A DNA stretch of 55,162 bases from Paralimibaculum aggregatum (GTDB lineage: Bacteria > Pseudomonadota > Alphaproteobacteria > Rhodobacterales > Rhodobacteraceae), in contig NZ_BSYI01000036.1 of NCBI RefSeq assembly GCF_030270585.1, positions 1-55,162 of the forward strand, written 5' to 3'. The position numbers and the translations under genes are program-made. Positions within the stretch are counted from its first letter, which is position 1. Each line of letters begins with the position of its first letter. A model generated the notes under the pieces. That model was not told the DNA's origin and made no database searches. It saw only the letters and a list, made by a program, of their open reading frames with translations. Below, in pieces: positions 29,368 through 37,810 of this stretch.

Positions 29368-29373
29368 TATTGT
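29368..29373 (+). promoter_or_regulatory. Possible -10 box giving a near-leaderless aat mRNA
   Basis: TATTGT ends 6 nt before the A of the aat ATG at 29380, so transcription would start at or next to the start codon. No good -35 box stands 16-18 nt upstream, and no Shine-Dalgarno sequence precedes the ATG. Confidence 0.35.
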
Positions 29374-29379
29374 TCCGCC

Positions 29380-30045
29380 ATGAAGGATGCAGAATCAGAT
29401 CTCGCCCTGACCCCGGGCCTCGTGCTCCGCGCCTATGCGGCGGGGGTCTTTCCGATGGCCGACAGCGCCGATGCGGAAGAGGTCTTCTGGGTCGATCCGC
29501 GCCGCCGCGGCATCCTGCCGCTCGACGGCTTCCATCTGTCGCGCTCGCTGCGCAAGCGGCTGCTGCAGGGCGGCTACGAGGTGCGCGTCGACCAGGCCTT
29601 CGACGCGGTGATCGACGCCTGCGCCGACCGCGCCGAGACCTGGATCAACGACACCATCCGGGCGCTCTACACCGATCTCTTCCGCCTCGGCCATGCCCAT
29701 TCCGTCGAGGTCTGGGAGGGCGACCTGCTGATCGGCGGGCTCTATGGCGTGCGGCTGGAGAGCGCCTTCTTCGGCGAGAGCATGTTCTCCCGCGCGCGCG
29801 ACGGCTCGAAGATCGCCCTCGCGCATCTGGTGGCGCGGCTGCGCCATGGCGGCTTCACCCTGCTCGACACCCAGTTCACCACCGAGCATCTCGAGCGCAT
29901 GGGCGCGCGCAACATCCCGCGCAGCCGCTACCATGCGCTGCTCGAGCGGGCGCTGCAGCGCTCCGCCGATTTCCACGCGATGCCGGAGGACCTGCCCGCT
30001 CAGGACGTGGTGCAGCTGATTACCCAGACATCGAAACGCGGGTGA
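29380..30045 (+). CDS. aat: Leucyl/phenylalanyl-tRNA--protein transferase
   Basis: 221 residues. It adds Leu or Phe to proteins with basic N-termini, feeding them to ClpS/ClpAP. Conserved features are the N-terminal [10 protein letters not shown] and [13 protein letters not shown], the central TWINDTI and [28 protein letters not shown] and the [14 protein letters not shown] region. No ribosome site precedes the ATG. The 3' end overlaps the convergent DUF2155 gene by 46 bp. Confidence 0.95.
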   Translation: MKDAESDLALTPGLVLRAYAAGVFPMADSADAEEVFWVDPRRRGILPLDGFHLSRSLRKRLLQGGYEVRVDQAFDAVIDACADRAETWINDTIRALYTDLFRLGHAHSVEVWEGDLLIGGLYGVRLESAFFGESMFSRARDGSKIALAHLVARLRHGGFTLLDTQFTTEHLERMGARNIPRSRYHALLERALQRSADFHAMPEDLPAQDVVQLITQTSKRG

Positions 30046-30494
30046 TCGAGGGCCGAGAGCGCCGGGCTGTCGGCGAACATCCAGCCGGAGAAGACCGGCG
30101 CGCCGCTCTCCGGGCCGCCGGCGGTCTTGGCGTCGAACACCCGCAGGAAGGCGCGCGTGCCCTCGAGGCTGCCATCCGGCGGCGCCATGCAGGCCTCGAC
30201 CTGCACGGTGAGCCGGCCGAAGCCGGCCTGCCCGCCGGAGGCGATCTCCACGGTCTCGGTGGAGCCGGTCATCTTGTCGAGCTTGCGCACCACCGCGCCC
30301 GGGCGCCATTCGGTCTCGATCCGGCCGACCATCTCGGGGCGGCTGGGGCTCACGGTCTTGAACGGCGCCTTCTTGAAGGTGACGATCGGGTTCTCGACCT
30401 GGCGCCGGCCGGTATCGGTCAGCGGCTCGGCGCTCTGTGCGGCCGCGTCGCCCGCCGCGAGGCCCAGCGCCAGGGCAAGCAGGAGCGCCCTCAT
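30000..30494 (-). CDS. Periplasmic DUF2155 protein
   Basis: 164 residues with a signal peptide ([20 protein letters not shown]). The mature protein has the DUF2155 pattern: a central [13 protein letters not shown], a VQVEACM cysteine, [18 protein letters not shown] and a terminal DVWVISC. This alphaproteobacterial family lies beside aat and accBC in many genomes; its role is unknown. The start at 30494 overlaps the stop of the upstream methyltransferase by four bases (ATGA). Its last 15 codons lie antisense to the end of aat. Confidence 0.85.
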   Translation of the reverse strand: MRALLLALALGLAAGDAAAQSAEPLTDTGRRQVENPIVTFKKAPFKTVSPSRPEMVGRIETEWRPGAVVRKLDKMTGSTETVEIASGGQAGFGRLTVQVEACMAPPDGSLEGTRAFLRVFDAKTAGGPESGAPVFSGWMFADSPALSALDHPRFDVWVISCTTS

Positions 30495-31273
30495 GCCGCG
30501 AGCCGCGCGCTGAGCCGCAGGCGCACGTAATCGGCCCACCAGACTCCCTCGGCGTCGCGGAGCGCCGGTGCCAGCAGCGCCGCCACCTCCTCCGCCGCCG
30601 GGCGGCGCTGCTGCGGGTCCAGCCGCGCCAGCACCGGCGCCGCGAGCGTCTCCAGCCAGGCCACGGCACCGGCATCGACCCGCGTCGGCCGCGGGATCAG
30701 CGCGATCTCGCCGACCGCGAAGCCCGCCGCCTTGAGCCGCCGGGAATGCTCCGCCACGCTCGGAAAATACCAGATCTCGGACAGGTCGGTCGCCGCGCCC
30801 CGCCCGGCCAGAACCGCGATCAGCGCGGTGCGGATTGCCGCCACGTTGCCATGGCCGCCGAACTCCGCCACCAGCCGGCCGCCGGGCCTGAGCGCCCGCG
30901 CGCAGCCGGCGAGCACCGCGTCCGGGTCGGTCATCCAGTGCATCGCGGCATTGGAGAAGACGGCGTCGAACTCGCCCTCGAAGCCCGGCGCCGCGGCATC
31001 GCCGAGCCGCGCGTCGATGCCACGCGCCCGGGCCGCCTCGACCATGCTGGCGGAGCTGTCGAGGCCCACCACTTCCGCCCCTGCCGCCGCGATCTCCGCG
31101 CTCAGCGCGCCGTCGCCGCAGCCGATATCGAGCACCCGCTCGCCCGGCTTCGGGGCCAGCAGCGCCAGCACCGGCGCGCCGAGATCGCTGACGAAACGCG
31201 CGCTCGCGGCATAGGCGTCGGCCGACCAGGCATCCCCCGCACCCGCGGGCGCCGCCTCACTCCCCGCTGCCAT
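30491..31273 (-). CDS. SAM-dependent methyltransferase (class I)
   Basis: 260 residues. Motif I is VLDIGCGDGALS at about 47-58, followed by VVGLDSSASMVEAAR and the post-II FDAVFSNAAMHWM, typical of the trans-aconitate 2-methyltransferase/Methyltransf_11 group. Trans-aconitate is only one option. The gene lies between mlaD-like and DUF2155 genes and overlaps both (17 bp at its start, 4 bp at its end), so all are in one transcript. Confidence 0.82.
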   Translation of the reverse strand: MAAGSEAAPAGAGDAWSADAYAASARFVSDLGAPVLALLAPKPGERVLDIGCGDGALSAEIAAAGAEVVGLDSSASMVEAARARGIDARLGDAAAPGFEGEFDAVFSNAAMHWMTDPDAVLAGCARALRPGGRLVAEFGGHGNVAAIRTALIAVLAGRGAATDLSEIWYFPSVAEHSRRLKAAGFAVGEIALIPRPTRVDAGAVAWLETLAAPVLARLDPQQRRPAAEEVAALLAPALRDAEGVWWADYVRLRLSARLAA

Positions 31274-31736
31274 CGGCCCCGCCGGTGTCGCCTGCCGTCC
31301 CGCCCGCGACCGCGCGCGCCGCGAGGTCGAGGATGTTGATCGAATCCTGCGTGTAGAGGATCTGATCGCCAGCCGCGAGCATGTACTCAGAGGCGCCGGG
31401 CACCAGCGCCACGAAATTGTCGCCGAGCAGCGAGGTGGCGGCGATCTTCGCCGCGGTGTCCTCGGGCACCTCGATGCCGGTGCGCAGGGTCAGCGTGATC
31501 ACCGCGCGATAGGTCGCCGGATCGAGCCGCATGTCGGAGACGGTGCCGACCTTGACGCCGGCGATGCGCACATCGCCGCCGGTGCTCAGCCCCTCGGCGC
31601 GGCGGAACTCGGCCTTGAGCTCGTAGCCGCCGGTCTCCGCGCCGATCTCGGCGGTGTTGGCGGCATAGACGAGGAAGCCCCCCGCCGCGGCCAGCACCAC
31701 CGCGCCGATCACCGTTTCAGCTGCGCTTCCGGCCAT
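31257..31736 (-). CDS. MlaD-like MCE-domain lipid transport protein
   Basis: 159 residues. One N-terminal transmembrane helix (about 6-27) anchors a single MCE domain (about 38-115; AEFRRAEGLSTGGDVRIAGVKVGTV is its hallmark start). MlaD hexamers in the inner membrane pass phospholipids between the MlaFE ATPase/permease and the periplasmic carrier. No mlaE or mlaF is adjacent; in Rhodobacterales a lone mlaD beside NDUFA12 and DUF2155 is common. The start has AGGAGG 6 nt upstream. The C-terminus is Gly/Asp-rich. Confidence 0.88.
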   Translation of the reverse strand: MAGSAAETVIGAVVLAAAGGFLVYAANTAEIGAETGGYELKAEFRRAEGLSTGGDVRIAGVKVGTVSDMRLDPATYRAVITLTLRTGIEVPEDTAAKIAATSLLGDNFVALVPGASEYMLAAGDQILYTQDSINILDLAARAVAGGTAGDTGGADGSGE

Positions 31737-31788
31737 CTCGGCCTCCTCTCACTCTGAAGGTCTGGCGATGCGCTCGGGCCGGGCCGGA

Positions 31789-32169
31789 TCACTCCGGGCT
31801 CCAGGCCTCGTAGTCGCTCGCGTTGCGCGGTCGGCTCGCCGGGGTGTGCACGCTGCCGGGCGGGCGATAGGCGAGATCGGTGCCGGTGAGGTTGGGCAGG
31901 TGGTCCTTCTCCCAGGCCTTGCGCGGCAGCGGCGCCTCGGTGGGCGGCGTGTCGAAGGTGCGGTGCAGCCAGCCGTGCCAGTCGGGCGAGACATGGCTCG
32001 CCTCGGACTCGCCGGCATAGATCACCCAGCGCCGGCGGTCGTCGGCGGTGCGGTAGAAGCGGTTGCCAGCCGCGTCCTCACCGACCAGCTCGCCATTGCG
32101 CGCGGTAAAGAGCCGGGTGCCGATGGTCTGCCCGTTCCACCAGGTGAAGATCTCCGCCAACAAACCCAT
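31789..32169 (-). CDS. NDUFA12-like complex I accessory subunit
   Basis: 126 residues. The sequence shows the family signature: TWWNGQTIGTRLFTARNGELVGED at the start, the NRFYR segment, RRRWVIYAGESEASHVSPDWHGWLHRT in the middle and the C-terminal PNLTGTDLAYRPPGS. In alphaproteobacteria and mitochondria this protein (B17.2/NDUFA12) is a supernumerary subunit on the matrix-side arm of NADH:ubiquinone oxidoreductase. The start at 32169 follows AGGAG. The gene heads the mlaD-methyltransferase-DUF2155 run. Confidence 0.93.
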   Translation of the reverse strand: MGLLAEIFTWWNGQTIGTRLFTARNGELVGEDAAGNRFYRTADDRRRWVIYAGESEASHVSPDWHGWLHRTFDTPPTEAPLPRKAWEKDHLPNLTGTDLAYRPPGSVHTPASRPRNASDYEAWSPE

Positions 32170-32294
32170 GCGATTCGCGCTCCTGTGCTGATCGGGGCGA
32201 ATATGGCCGGTTGCTCGGGGGGCGTCCAGCCTGCGGATCGGTTCAATCCGCCGCGGGAACGGTTTCTGCCGCCGGGAAATTCCCGCCCTGCCGA

Positions 32295-33425
32295 TCAGAG
32301 CGGGGCGATGTCGCCCGCGGCCCAGCGCGCCTGCGTCGCCTCGGCGAAGCCGGCAAGCCCGCCCGCGCCGATCGCCCGGCGGATGCCCGCCATCAGCTCC
32401 TGGTAGTAGTGCAGGTTGTGCCAGCTCAGCAGCATCGAGGAGACGATCTCCCCGGCCTTGAACACGTGATGCAGATAGGCGCGGGAATAGCCGGCGCAGG
32501 CCGGGCAGGTGCAGTCCGCGTCGAGCGGGCGCGGGTCGGCGGCATGGCGGGCGTTCTTGATGTTGACGACGCCGCGGCGGGTGAAGGCCTGCCCGGTGCG
32601 CCCGGAGCGGGTCGGCAGCACGCAGTCGAACATGTCGACCCCGCGCGCCACGGCGCCGAGCAGGTCGGCGGGCTTGCCCACCCCCATGAGGTAGCGCGGC
32701 CGGTCCTCCGGCAGCATATCGGGGGCGAAATCGAGCACCTCGAACATCACCGCCTGGCCCTCGCCCACCGCGAGCCCGCCGATGGCATAGCCGTCGAAGC
32801 CGATCTCGCGGAGCCGGTCGGCGCTCTCCTGGCGCAGCGCGGGATGGGTGCTGCCCTGCTGGATGCCGAACAGCGCCTGGCGCTCCGGCGCGCCGAAGGC
32901 TGCCTTCGAGCGCTCGGCCCAGCGCATCGAGAGCCGCATCGAGGCCGCCGCCTGCTCCCGGGTGCAGGGGAAGGGCGTGCATTCGTCGAAGGCCATCACG
33001 ATGTCGGAGCCGAGCAGGCGCTGGATCTCCATCGAGCGCTCCGGCGTCAGCCAGTGCTCCGAGCCGTCGATATGCGAGCGGAAGCGCACGCCGTCCTCGG
33101 TCATCTTGCGCAGGTCGGTCAGCGACATCACCTGGTAGCCGCCGCTGTCGGTGAGGATCGGCCCGCCCCAGTTCATGAACCTGTGCAGCCCGCCGAGCGC
33201 GGCGATCTGCTCGGCGCCGGGCCGCAGCATCAGGTGATAGGTGTTGCCGAGGAGGATGTCGGCCCCCGTCGCCGCGACGCTTTCGGGCAGCATCGCCTTC
33301 ACCGTCGCCGCGGTGCCCACCGGCATGAAGGCCGGCGTGCGGATCTCGCCGCGGGTGGTGGCGAGGCGGCCGCTGCGGGCGCGCCCGTCGCGCGCCTCGA
33401 GCGTGAAGCGGAAGGCCGGGTTCAT
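32295..33425 (-). CDS. tgt: tRNA-guanine transglycosylase
   Basis: 376 residues. It exchanges guanine 34 for the queuosine precursor preQ1 in tRNAs with GUN anticodons. The proton-acceptor aspartate lies in [13 protein letters not shown] (about 90), the nucleophile in [16 protein letters not shown] (about 265), and the zinc site in CTCPAC with the later LSWHN histidine. The start at 33425 ([11 protein letters not shown]) matches family starts; the upstream extension is unlikely to be translated. The neighbouring queA seen in some genomes is absent here. Confidence 0.96.
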   Translation of the reverse strand: MNPAFRFTLEARDGRARSGRLATTRGEIRTPAFMPVGTAATVKAMLPESVAATGADILLGNTYHLMLRPGAEQIAALGGLHRFMNWGGPILTDSGGYQVMSLTDLRKMTEDGVRFRSHIDGSEHWLTPERSMEIQRLLGSDIVMAFDECTPFPCTREQAAASMRLSMRWAERSKAAFGAPERQALFGIQQGSTHPALRQESADRLREIGFDGYAIGGLAVGEGQAVMFEVLDFAPDMLPEDRPRYLMGVGKPADLLGAVARGVDMFDCVLPTRSGRTGQAFTRRGVVNIKNARHAADPRPLDADCTCPACAGYSRAYLHHVFKAGEIVSSMLLSWHNLHYYQELMAGIRRAIGAGGLAGFAEATQARWAAGDIAPL

Positions 33426-33605
33426 GCCGCGCCCCCGGCCCGGCCGGCGGCGCCGGGCGTTCCGGCGCGACGATGAAGCATGGTTCCCCGCACGGGCATC
33501 CTCCCTGGAACACGGGCCCTGAACCCGGCCACGGGTATCCCCGCATCGCGGCGCCGATGCAAGCCGGCCGGCGCCCCTCCGCCCGCACGCATACCCGCCC
33601 GCCAC

Positions 33606-33634
33606 TGGACGGAACACCTGAGCTTTTCTATATG
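33606..33634 (+). promoter_or_regulatory. Promoter of the sufT-like/sufA-like genes
   Basis: TGGACG (33606-33611), 17-nt spacer, TATATG (33629-33634). The TATATG is flanked by TTC and GAA to give a small palindrome, possibly a regulator site, but no known Fur, RirA or IscR consensus is met. The leader would be about 20 nt. Confidence 0.5.
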
Positions 33635-33660
33635 GAATGATACCGATGAGGAGTGCAGAC

Positions 33661-34026
33661 ATGGATGCCCAGACCGACCCGCGCAGCGAAGGCGAGACCC
33701 TGATCGCGCCCTCGAGCACCGACCATCCGCTCTACGAGAGCGTGGTCGAGGCGATCCGCACGGTCTACGACCCCGAGATCCCGGTCAACATCTACGATCT
33801 CGGGCTGGTCTACCGCATCGACATCGACGACGAGAGCAACGTCGCCGTGGACATGACGCTGACCGCGCCGGGCTGCCCGGTGGCCGGCGAGATGCCGGGC
33901 TGGGTGGCCGATGCCATCGAGCCGCTGGCCGGGGTCAAGACCGTCGATGTCCAGCTCGTCTGGGAGCCGCCCTGGGGGCTCGACAAGCTTTCCGAGGAAG
34001 CGCGGCTCGAACTGGGGCTGATGTGA
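33661..34026 (+). CDS. SufT-like Fe-S assembly protein (DUF59/MIP18)
   Basis: 121 residues. The DUF59 signature [17 protein letters not shown] (about 43-59) and [12 protein letters not shown] with the conserved cysteine are present. SufT-type proteins help mature Fe-S proteins. The start at 33661 follows GAGGAG with 7-nt spacing; the in-frame ATG at 33637 has no ribosome site. The HesB/IscA-type gene follows 27 bp downstream, apart from any sufBCDS operon. Confidence 0.88.
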   Translation: MDAQTDPRSEGETLIAPSSTDHPLYESVVEAIRTVYDPEIPVNIYDLGLVYRIDIDDESNVAVDMTLTAPGCPVAGEMPGWVADAIEPLAGVKTVDVQLVWEPPWGLDKLSEEARLELGLM

Positions 34027-34053
34027 CCCGCCGAGACAACCGGAGCTGATGTG

Positions 34054-34407
34054 ATGTTCGCAATTCCCGGCAAGGACCCGGTGACCCTCACCCCCGCCGC
34101 CATCGCGCGGATCCGGGCGCTGATGGGCTCGGGCGAGGTGAAGGGGCTGAAGATCGGCGTCAAGAAGGGCGGCTGCGCCGGCATGGAATACACCATGGAG
34201 CACGCCACCGAGATCGGCGCCCATGACGCGGTGGTCGAGAAGGACGGCGCGCGGGTGCTGATCGCGCCGATGGCACAGATGTTCCTCTTCGGCACCGAGA
34301 TCGACTACCGGACCTCGCTGCTCGAGAGCGGCTTCGTGTTCAACAATCCCAACGTGGTGGAAAGCTGCGGCTGCGGCGAGTCGATCAAGTTCGCCGAGCA
34401 GGACTAG
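34054..34407 (+). CDS. A-type Fe-S carrier (HesB/IscA/SufA family)
   Basis: 117 residues. The three conserved cluster cysteines are seen as GGCAGMEY (about 41) and SCGCGES near the C-terminus. These proteins carry or deliver Fe-S clusters to apoproteins. ATG 34054 is preferred to the GTG immediately before it, with GGAG 9 nt upstream. It is in one transcript with the SufT-like gene, and the TfoX-N gene starts 6 bp after its stop. Confidence 0.92.
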   Translation: MFAIPGKDPVTLTPAAIARIRALMGSGEVKGLKIGVKKGGCAGMEYTMEHATEIGAHDAVVEKDGARVLIAPMAQMFLFGTEIDYRTSLLESGFVFNNPNVVESCGCGESIKFAEQD

Positions 34408-34413
34408 CGGCGC

Positions 34414-34806
34414 ATGGCCGCGAGCCCGGAGTTCGCCGCCTTCGTGCGGGACCTGCTCTCCGGCCTCGGCGATGTGCGCACGCGGCGGATGTTCGGCGGC
34501 GCCGGGGTGTATCTCGGCGATGCCATGCTCGGGCTGATCGCCGACGACACGCTCTATCTGCGCACCGATCCCGACCTGGCCGAGGCGATGGCCGCCGAGG
34601 GCGCGCATCCCTTCGTCTATGACGGGCGGGGCAAGGCGGTGGCGATGCCCTATTCCTCCCTGCCCGAGGCGGCGCTCGACGATCCGGAGGAGGCGCTTGC
34701 CTGGGCGCGGCGGGCGCTGGTCCCGGCCGAGGCGGCGGCGGCCGACAAGCGCGCCGCCAAGGCCCGCAAGGCAGCCCGGGCCGGCAAGGGCCGGGCCGGT
34801 GCGTGA
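34414..34806 (+). CDS. TfoX N-terminal domain protein
   Basis: 130 residues. The TfoX-N fold is recognised from VRTRRMFGGAGVYLGDAMLGLIADDTLYLRTD and the later PFVYDGRGKAVAMPYSSLP. TfoX/Sxy is a competence regulator in gammaproteobacteria; lone N-domain proteins in alphaproteobacteria have no proven role. The C-terminal 25 residues are Ala/Lys/Arg-rich. The next gene overlaps its stop by 8 bp. Confidence 0.85.
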   Translation: MAASPEFAAFVRDLLSGLGDVRTRRMFGGAGVYLGDAMLGLIADDTLYLRTDPDLAEAMAAEGAHPFVYDGRGKAVAMPYSSLPEAALDDPEEALAWARRALVPAEAAAADKRAAKARKAARAGKGRAGA

Positions 34807-35164
34807 GCTTCTGGTGCCGGCGGGCGAGCGCCGCGAGGTGCTGCGGATCCTCTCCTCCTCGCTCGTGGAGACCGTGCGCTTCTCCGCCGGGGCGCTCGAC
34901 GGCGCGCCGCCCGAGGGCATCGTCGAGATCCGCCAGACCGGCCTCGCCCTGCCCCGCTCGCAGATCCGCCCGCTCGCCACGGACAACGCCTTCACCAAGC
35001 CCGCCGGCGCCATCGACTACCGCATCGCCGTGACCCCCGCCCGCGACACCCGGATCGCCTTCGAGAGCCGCCATTTCCAGGCGCGCCACCTGCTCATGGT
35101 GCTCGGCGCGGTGGCGGCGATCGGCCTCGCGAGCGGCCTTGCCGCCTTTCTCGGGGGCGCGTAA
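34799..35164 (+). CDS. Unrecognised C-tail-anchored membrane protein
   Basis: 121 residues from a GTG that overlaps the tfoX-like stop. The soluble part ([29 protein letters not shown]) is mostly charged beta/alpha sequence. A single hydrophobic helix near residues 97-119 ([24 protein letters not shown]) ends the protein, so it should be tail-anchored in the inner membrane facing the cytoplasm. I do not recognise the family. The start is not certain: GTG at 34813 is another choice, with little effect on the product. Its place between the TfoX-N gene and tpiA suggests co-transcription. Confidence 0.65.
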   Translation: MRELLVPAGERREVLRILSSSLVETVRFSAGALDGAPPEGIVEIRQTGLALPRSQIRPLATDNAFTKPAGAIDYRIAVTPARDTRIAFESRHFQARHLLMVLGAVAAIGLASGLAAFLGGA

Positions 35165-35217
35165 CCCTGTGCCTCCCGGGCGCGCGCCGGCGCCCTGTCC
35201 GAGAGGGAGGATCTCCG

Positions 35218-35979
35218 ATGACCGCCAGCCTGATCGCCGGCAACTGGAAGATGAACGGCCACAAGGCCGATCTCGCCGAGCTCGACGCCCTGATCGAGGG
35301 GCTCGGCGGCGCCACGGCGCCGGAGGTGCTGCTCTGCCCGCCGGCCACGCTGGTTGCCGGTTTCGCCGGGCGCGCCGCCGGCAGCCCGGTGGCCATCGGC
35401 GGGCAGGACTGTCACTCCGAACCCGCGGGCGCGCACACCGGCGACATCTCCGCCGCTATGCTCGCCGATGCGGGGGCGACGGCGGTGATCCTCGGCCATT
35501 CCGAGCGCCGGGCCGATCATGGCGAGACGGATGTGCTGGTGGCCTGGAAGCTGGTCGCCGCCTGGGCGGCCGGGCTGCGCCCGATCCTCTGCGTCGGCGA
35601 GACGCTGGAGGATCGCGATGCCGGCCGCGCCGAGGCGGTGGTGGCAAGGCAGCTCGCCGCCTCGATCCCGGATACCGAGGAGACCCCGGCAGCAGACCTC
35701 GGCGCCCGTCTCGTGGTCGCCTATGAGCCGGTCTGGGCGATCGGCACCGGCCGCACCGCCGGCACGGCGGACATCGCCGCGATGCACGGCATGATCCGCG
35801 CACGGCTCGCGGAGCGGTTCGGCGAGGCCGGCGGCGCGGTGCCGCTGCTCTATGGTGGCTCGGTCAAGCCCGGCAATGCGGCGGAGATCTTCGCGCTCGC
35901 GGATGTCGACGGCGCGCTGGTCGGCGGCGCCAGCCTGAAGGCGGCGGATTTTCTCAAGATAATCGCCGCGGCCCGGTGA
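35218..35979 (+). CDS. tpiA: Triosephosphate isomerase
   Basis: 253 residues. It interconverts dihydroxyacetone phosphate and glyceraldehyde 3-phosphate. Catalytic residues are Lys11 (GNWKMNG), His94 (ILGHSERR) and Glu170 ([11 protein letters not shown]), with the phosphate loop [12 protein letters not shown] near the C-terminus. The start has GAGGAT 6 nt upstream. It lies 53 bp past the tail-anchored protein gene and ends before a GC-rich hairpin. Confidence 0.97.
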   Translation: MTASLIAGNWKMNGHKADLAELDALIEGLGGATAPEVLLCPPATLVAGFAGRAAGSPVAIGGQDCHSEPAGAHTGDISAAMLADAGATAVILGHSERRADHGETDVLVAWKLVAAWAAGLRPILCVGETLEDRDAGRAEAVVARQLAASIPDTEETPAADLGARLVVAYEPVWAIGTGRTAGTADIAAMHGMIRARLAERFGEAGGAVPLLYGGSVKPGNAAEIFALADVDGALVGGASLKAADFLKIIAAAR

Positions 35980-36012
35980 GCCGCGGCGCATGGTGGTCAT
36001 GAAGGTCTCGCT

Positions 36013-36032
36013 GGCCGCCCGGCAGGGCGGCC
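36013..36032. terminator. Bidirectional hairpin between tpiA and HhH gene
   Basis: GGCCGCCC-GGCA-GGGCGGCC, a perfect 8-bp stem in the 59-bp gap between convergent genes. No T-run on either side. Confidence 0.5.
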
Positions 36033-36038
36033 CGGAGT

Positions 36039-36821
36039 TCAGCCGATCAGCGACCTGGCCTGGCCGACCCAGTCGTCGCGGAAGCAGCGGCCCTTGAACG
36101 AGGTCAGCTGGTCGTCGACCCAGATCAGGTTCTCCTCGGAGAAGCCGGCGATCTGCTCGAAGCGGTAGATGCCCATGGCGTTGAGCTTGCTCTCGAGGCT
36201 CGGGCCGACGCCCTTCAGCTGCTTGAGATCGTCCACCACGGCGGGCGCGGCGTCATACAGCGTCTCGGGGCGGATCGCGGCGGAGGGGATCTCCGCGGGC
36301 TCCTCGACGGCTTCCGCGGTGTCCTCGACGGCTTCCGCAGCCGCCTCGACCACGGTTTCCACCGTCTCCTCGACCGGGGCGGGCTCGGGGGCCGCCTCGG
36401 GTGCCGCCTCGATCGGGGCGAACTCGACGATCTCCGCCATCTCGGTGGCCGCCCCGAGGGTGGTCTCGATGGTGGTCTCGGCAACCTCGGCCGCGGTCTC
36501 GACCGTCTCGAGCGCCGCATCGGTCACAGCTGCGCCGGCCTCGACGGCGGCCTCGGTGAACGCGGCCGCCTGCTCGACGCTCTCCTCGGCGGCCTTCACC
36601 ATGGTTGCCGCAGCGGCCTTCGCCGCCTCGGCCGCCTTCGGCGCATCGGCCTGGCCGGGCTTCATGTCGAAGGCCTGGGTGCCAAAGGCAGGGAAGCTGC
36701 CGGCGAAACGCCACTCGACGCCGAATAGCGGCGCGGTGGGAAAGAAGCTGATCCAAAGCTTGAACGCCTCGGAGGCCGGCCCGGCCCAAGGCGCCATCGG
36801 ATCCGTCTTGATCATGCTCAC
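36039..36821 (-). CDS. Phasin-like helical protein with C-terminal HhH tail
   Basis: 260 residues in three parts. Residues 1-50 contain an aromatic patch (AFKLWISFFPTAPLFGVEWRF). Residues about 55-185 are an Ala/Glu/Val-rich, heptad-like helical stretch. The C-terminal 65 residues form a helix-hairpin-helix module (DDLKQLKGVGPSLESKLNAMGIYRFEQIAGF...DDWVGQA). The same type of tail is known on NuoE and ribosomal L21 of Rhodobacterales. The middle resembles phasins or other granule and membrane-surface proteins, but that is composition only. GTG 36821 is chosen because AGGAGG lies 8 nt before it; ATG 36815 is the alternative. Confidence 0.6.
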   Translation of the reverse strand: MSMIKTDPMAPWAGPASEAFKLWISFFPTAPLFGVEWRFAGSFPAFGTQAFDMKPGQADAPKAAEAAKAAAATMVKAAEESVEQAAAFTEAAVEAGAAVTDAALETVETAAEVAETTIETTLGAATEMAEIVEFAPIEAAPEAAPEPAPVEETVETVVEAAAEAVEDTAEAVEEPAEIPSAAIRPETLYDAAPAVVDDLKQLKGVGPSLESKLNAMGIYRFEQIAGFSEENLIWVDDQLTSFKGRCFRDDWVGQARSLIG

Positions 36822-36900
36822 GGGGTTATCCTCCTGACGCGGTTTCCGCCTATGTAGCCGCTCTTATTGTGCATTGCAACATGAATCCCGCTGCGGCAAG

Positions 36901-37797
36901 ATGAATGGCCCGGAAACCGCGCGCTGGGAGGCGCCGCTGCACACCGAACGTTTCGCACCGAGCCCGACCGGGCGCCTGCATCTCGGCCATGCCTTCTCGG
37001 CGCTGACCGCCTTCGCGGCGGCGCGGGCGGCGGGCGGGCGCTTCCTGCTGCGCATCGAGGATCTCGACCGCGGCCGCGCGCGCGAGGCGTTCGTCGCGGG
37101 CATCTTCGAGGATCTCGCCTGGCTCGGGATCGACTGGGACGGCCCGGCGCTCCTCCAGTCCGACCGGCTGGAGGCCCATGCGGCGGCGCTGGCGGCGCTG
37201 GAGCGGCAGGGGCTCACCTATCGCTGCCGCTGCACCCGCCGCGACATCGCCGAGGCCGCCGCGGCGCCGCAGGAGGGGGCGGCGCCTGCCGCGGGGCCGG
37301 ACGGGCCGGTCTATCCCGGCACCTGCCGGGGGCTCGGGCTGGCGCCCGGCGAGGGGCTCGCGGTCCGGCTCGACATGGCCCGGGCGCTGGCGGCGCTGGA
37401 GGGCAGGCCGCTCGGCTTCGAGGAGACCGGCGCCGGCCCGGCGGGCGAGACCGGGCATATCCCGCTCGATCCGGCGGCTCTGCTCGCCGGCGTCGGCGAT
37501 GTGGTGCTGGCCCGGCGCGACGGCGCGCCGGCCTATCACCTGGCGGTGGTGGTGGACGACGCCTTCCAGCAGGTCACCCATGTCACCCGCGGCGCCGATC
37601 TCTTCCCGGCGACGCCGATCCACCGGCTGCTGCAGGCGCTGCTCGGGCTGCCGGTGCCGGTCTGGCACCATCACCGGCTGATCCGCGACGAGGCCGGCCG
37701 GCGCCTCGCCAAGCGCGACGATGCGCGCGCGCTCGCCAGCCTGCGTGCCGAGGGCGCGACCCCGGCCGATATCCGCGCCCGGCTGGGCCTCGCCTGA
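36901..37797 (+). CDS. gluQ: Glutamyl-Q tRNA(Asp) synthetase
   Basis: 298 residues, a truncated glutamyl-tRNA synthetase paralogue without the anticodon-binding domain. It activates glutamate and attaches it to queuosine 34 of tRNA(Asp). The HIGH-type motif is HLGHAFS within FAPSPTGRLHLGH; the KMSKS equivalent is KRDDA in GRRLAKRDDA. Zinc ligands are YRCRC and YPGTC. The start at 36901 gives the usual short N-terminus; a TTG at 36874 in frame is less likely. Together with tgt it places two queuosine-related enzymes within 5 kb. Confidence 0.92.
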   Translation: MNGPETARWEAPLHTERFAPSPTGRLHLGHAFSALTAFAAARAAGGRFLLRIEDLDRGRAREAFVAGIFEDLAWLGIDWDGPALLQSDRLEAHAAALAALERQGLTYRCRCTRRDIAEAAAAPQEGAAPAAGPDGPVYPGTCRGLGLAPGEGLAVRLDMARALAALEGRPLGFEETGAGPAGETGHIPLDPAALLAGVGDVVLARRDGAPAYHLAVVVDDAFQQVTHVTRGADLFPATPIHRLLQALLGLPVPVWHHHRLIRDEAGRRLAKRDDARALASLRAEGATPADIRARLGLA

Positions 37798-37810
37798 GAG
37801 CGCCGGGGCG

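Noticed and set aside
34414-34806. Competence regulator TfoX/Sxy
   Set aside because: Only the N-terminal domain is present, so a competence role cannot be claimed.
36841-36900. Longer gluQ start at TTG 36874
   Set aside because: TTG is a rare start, it has no ribosome site, and the sequence lies in the promoter region of the divergent HhH-tail gene.
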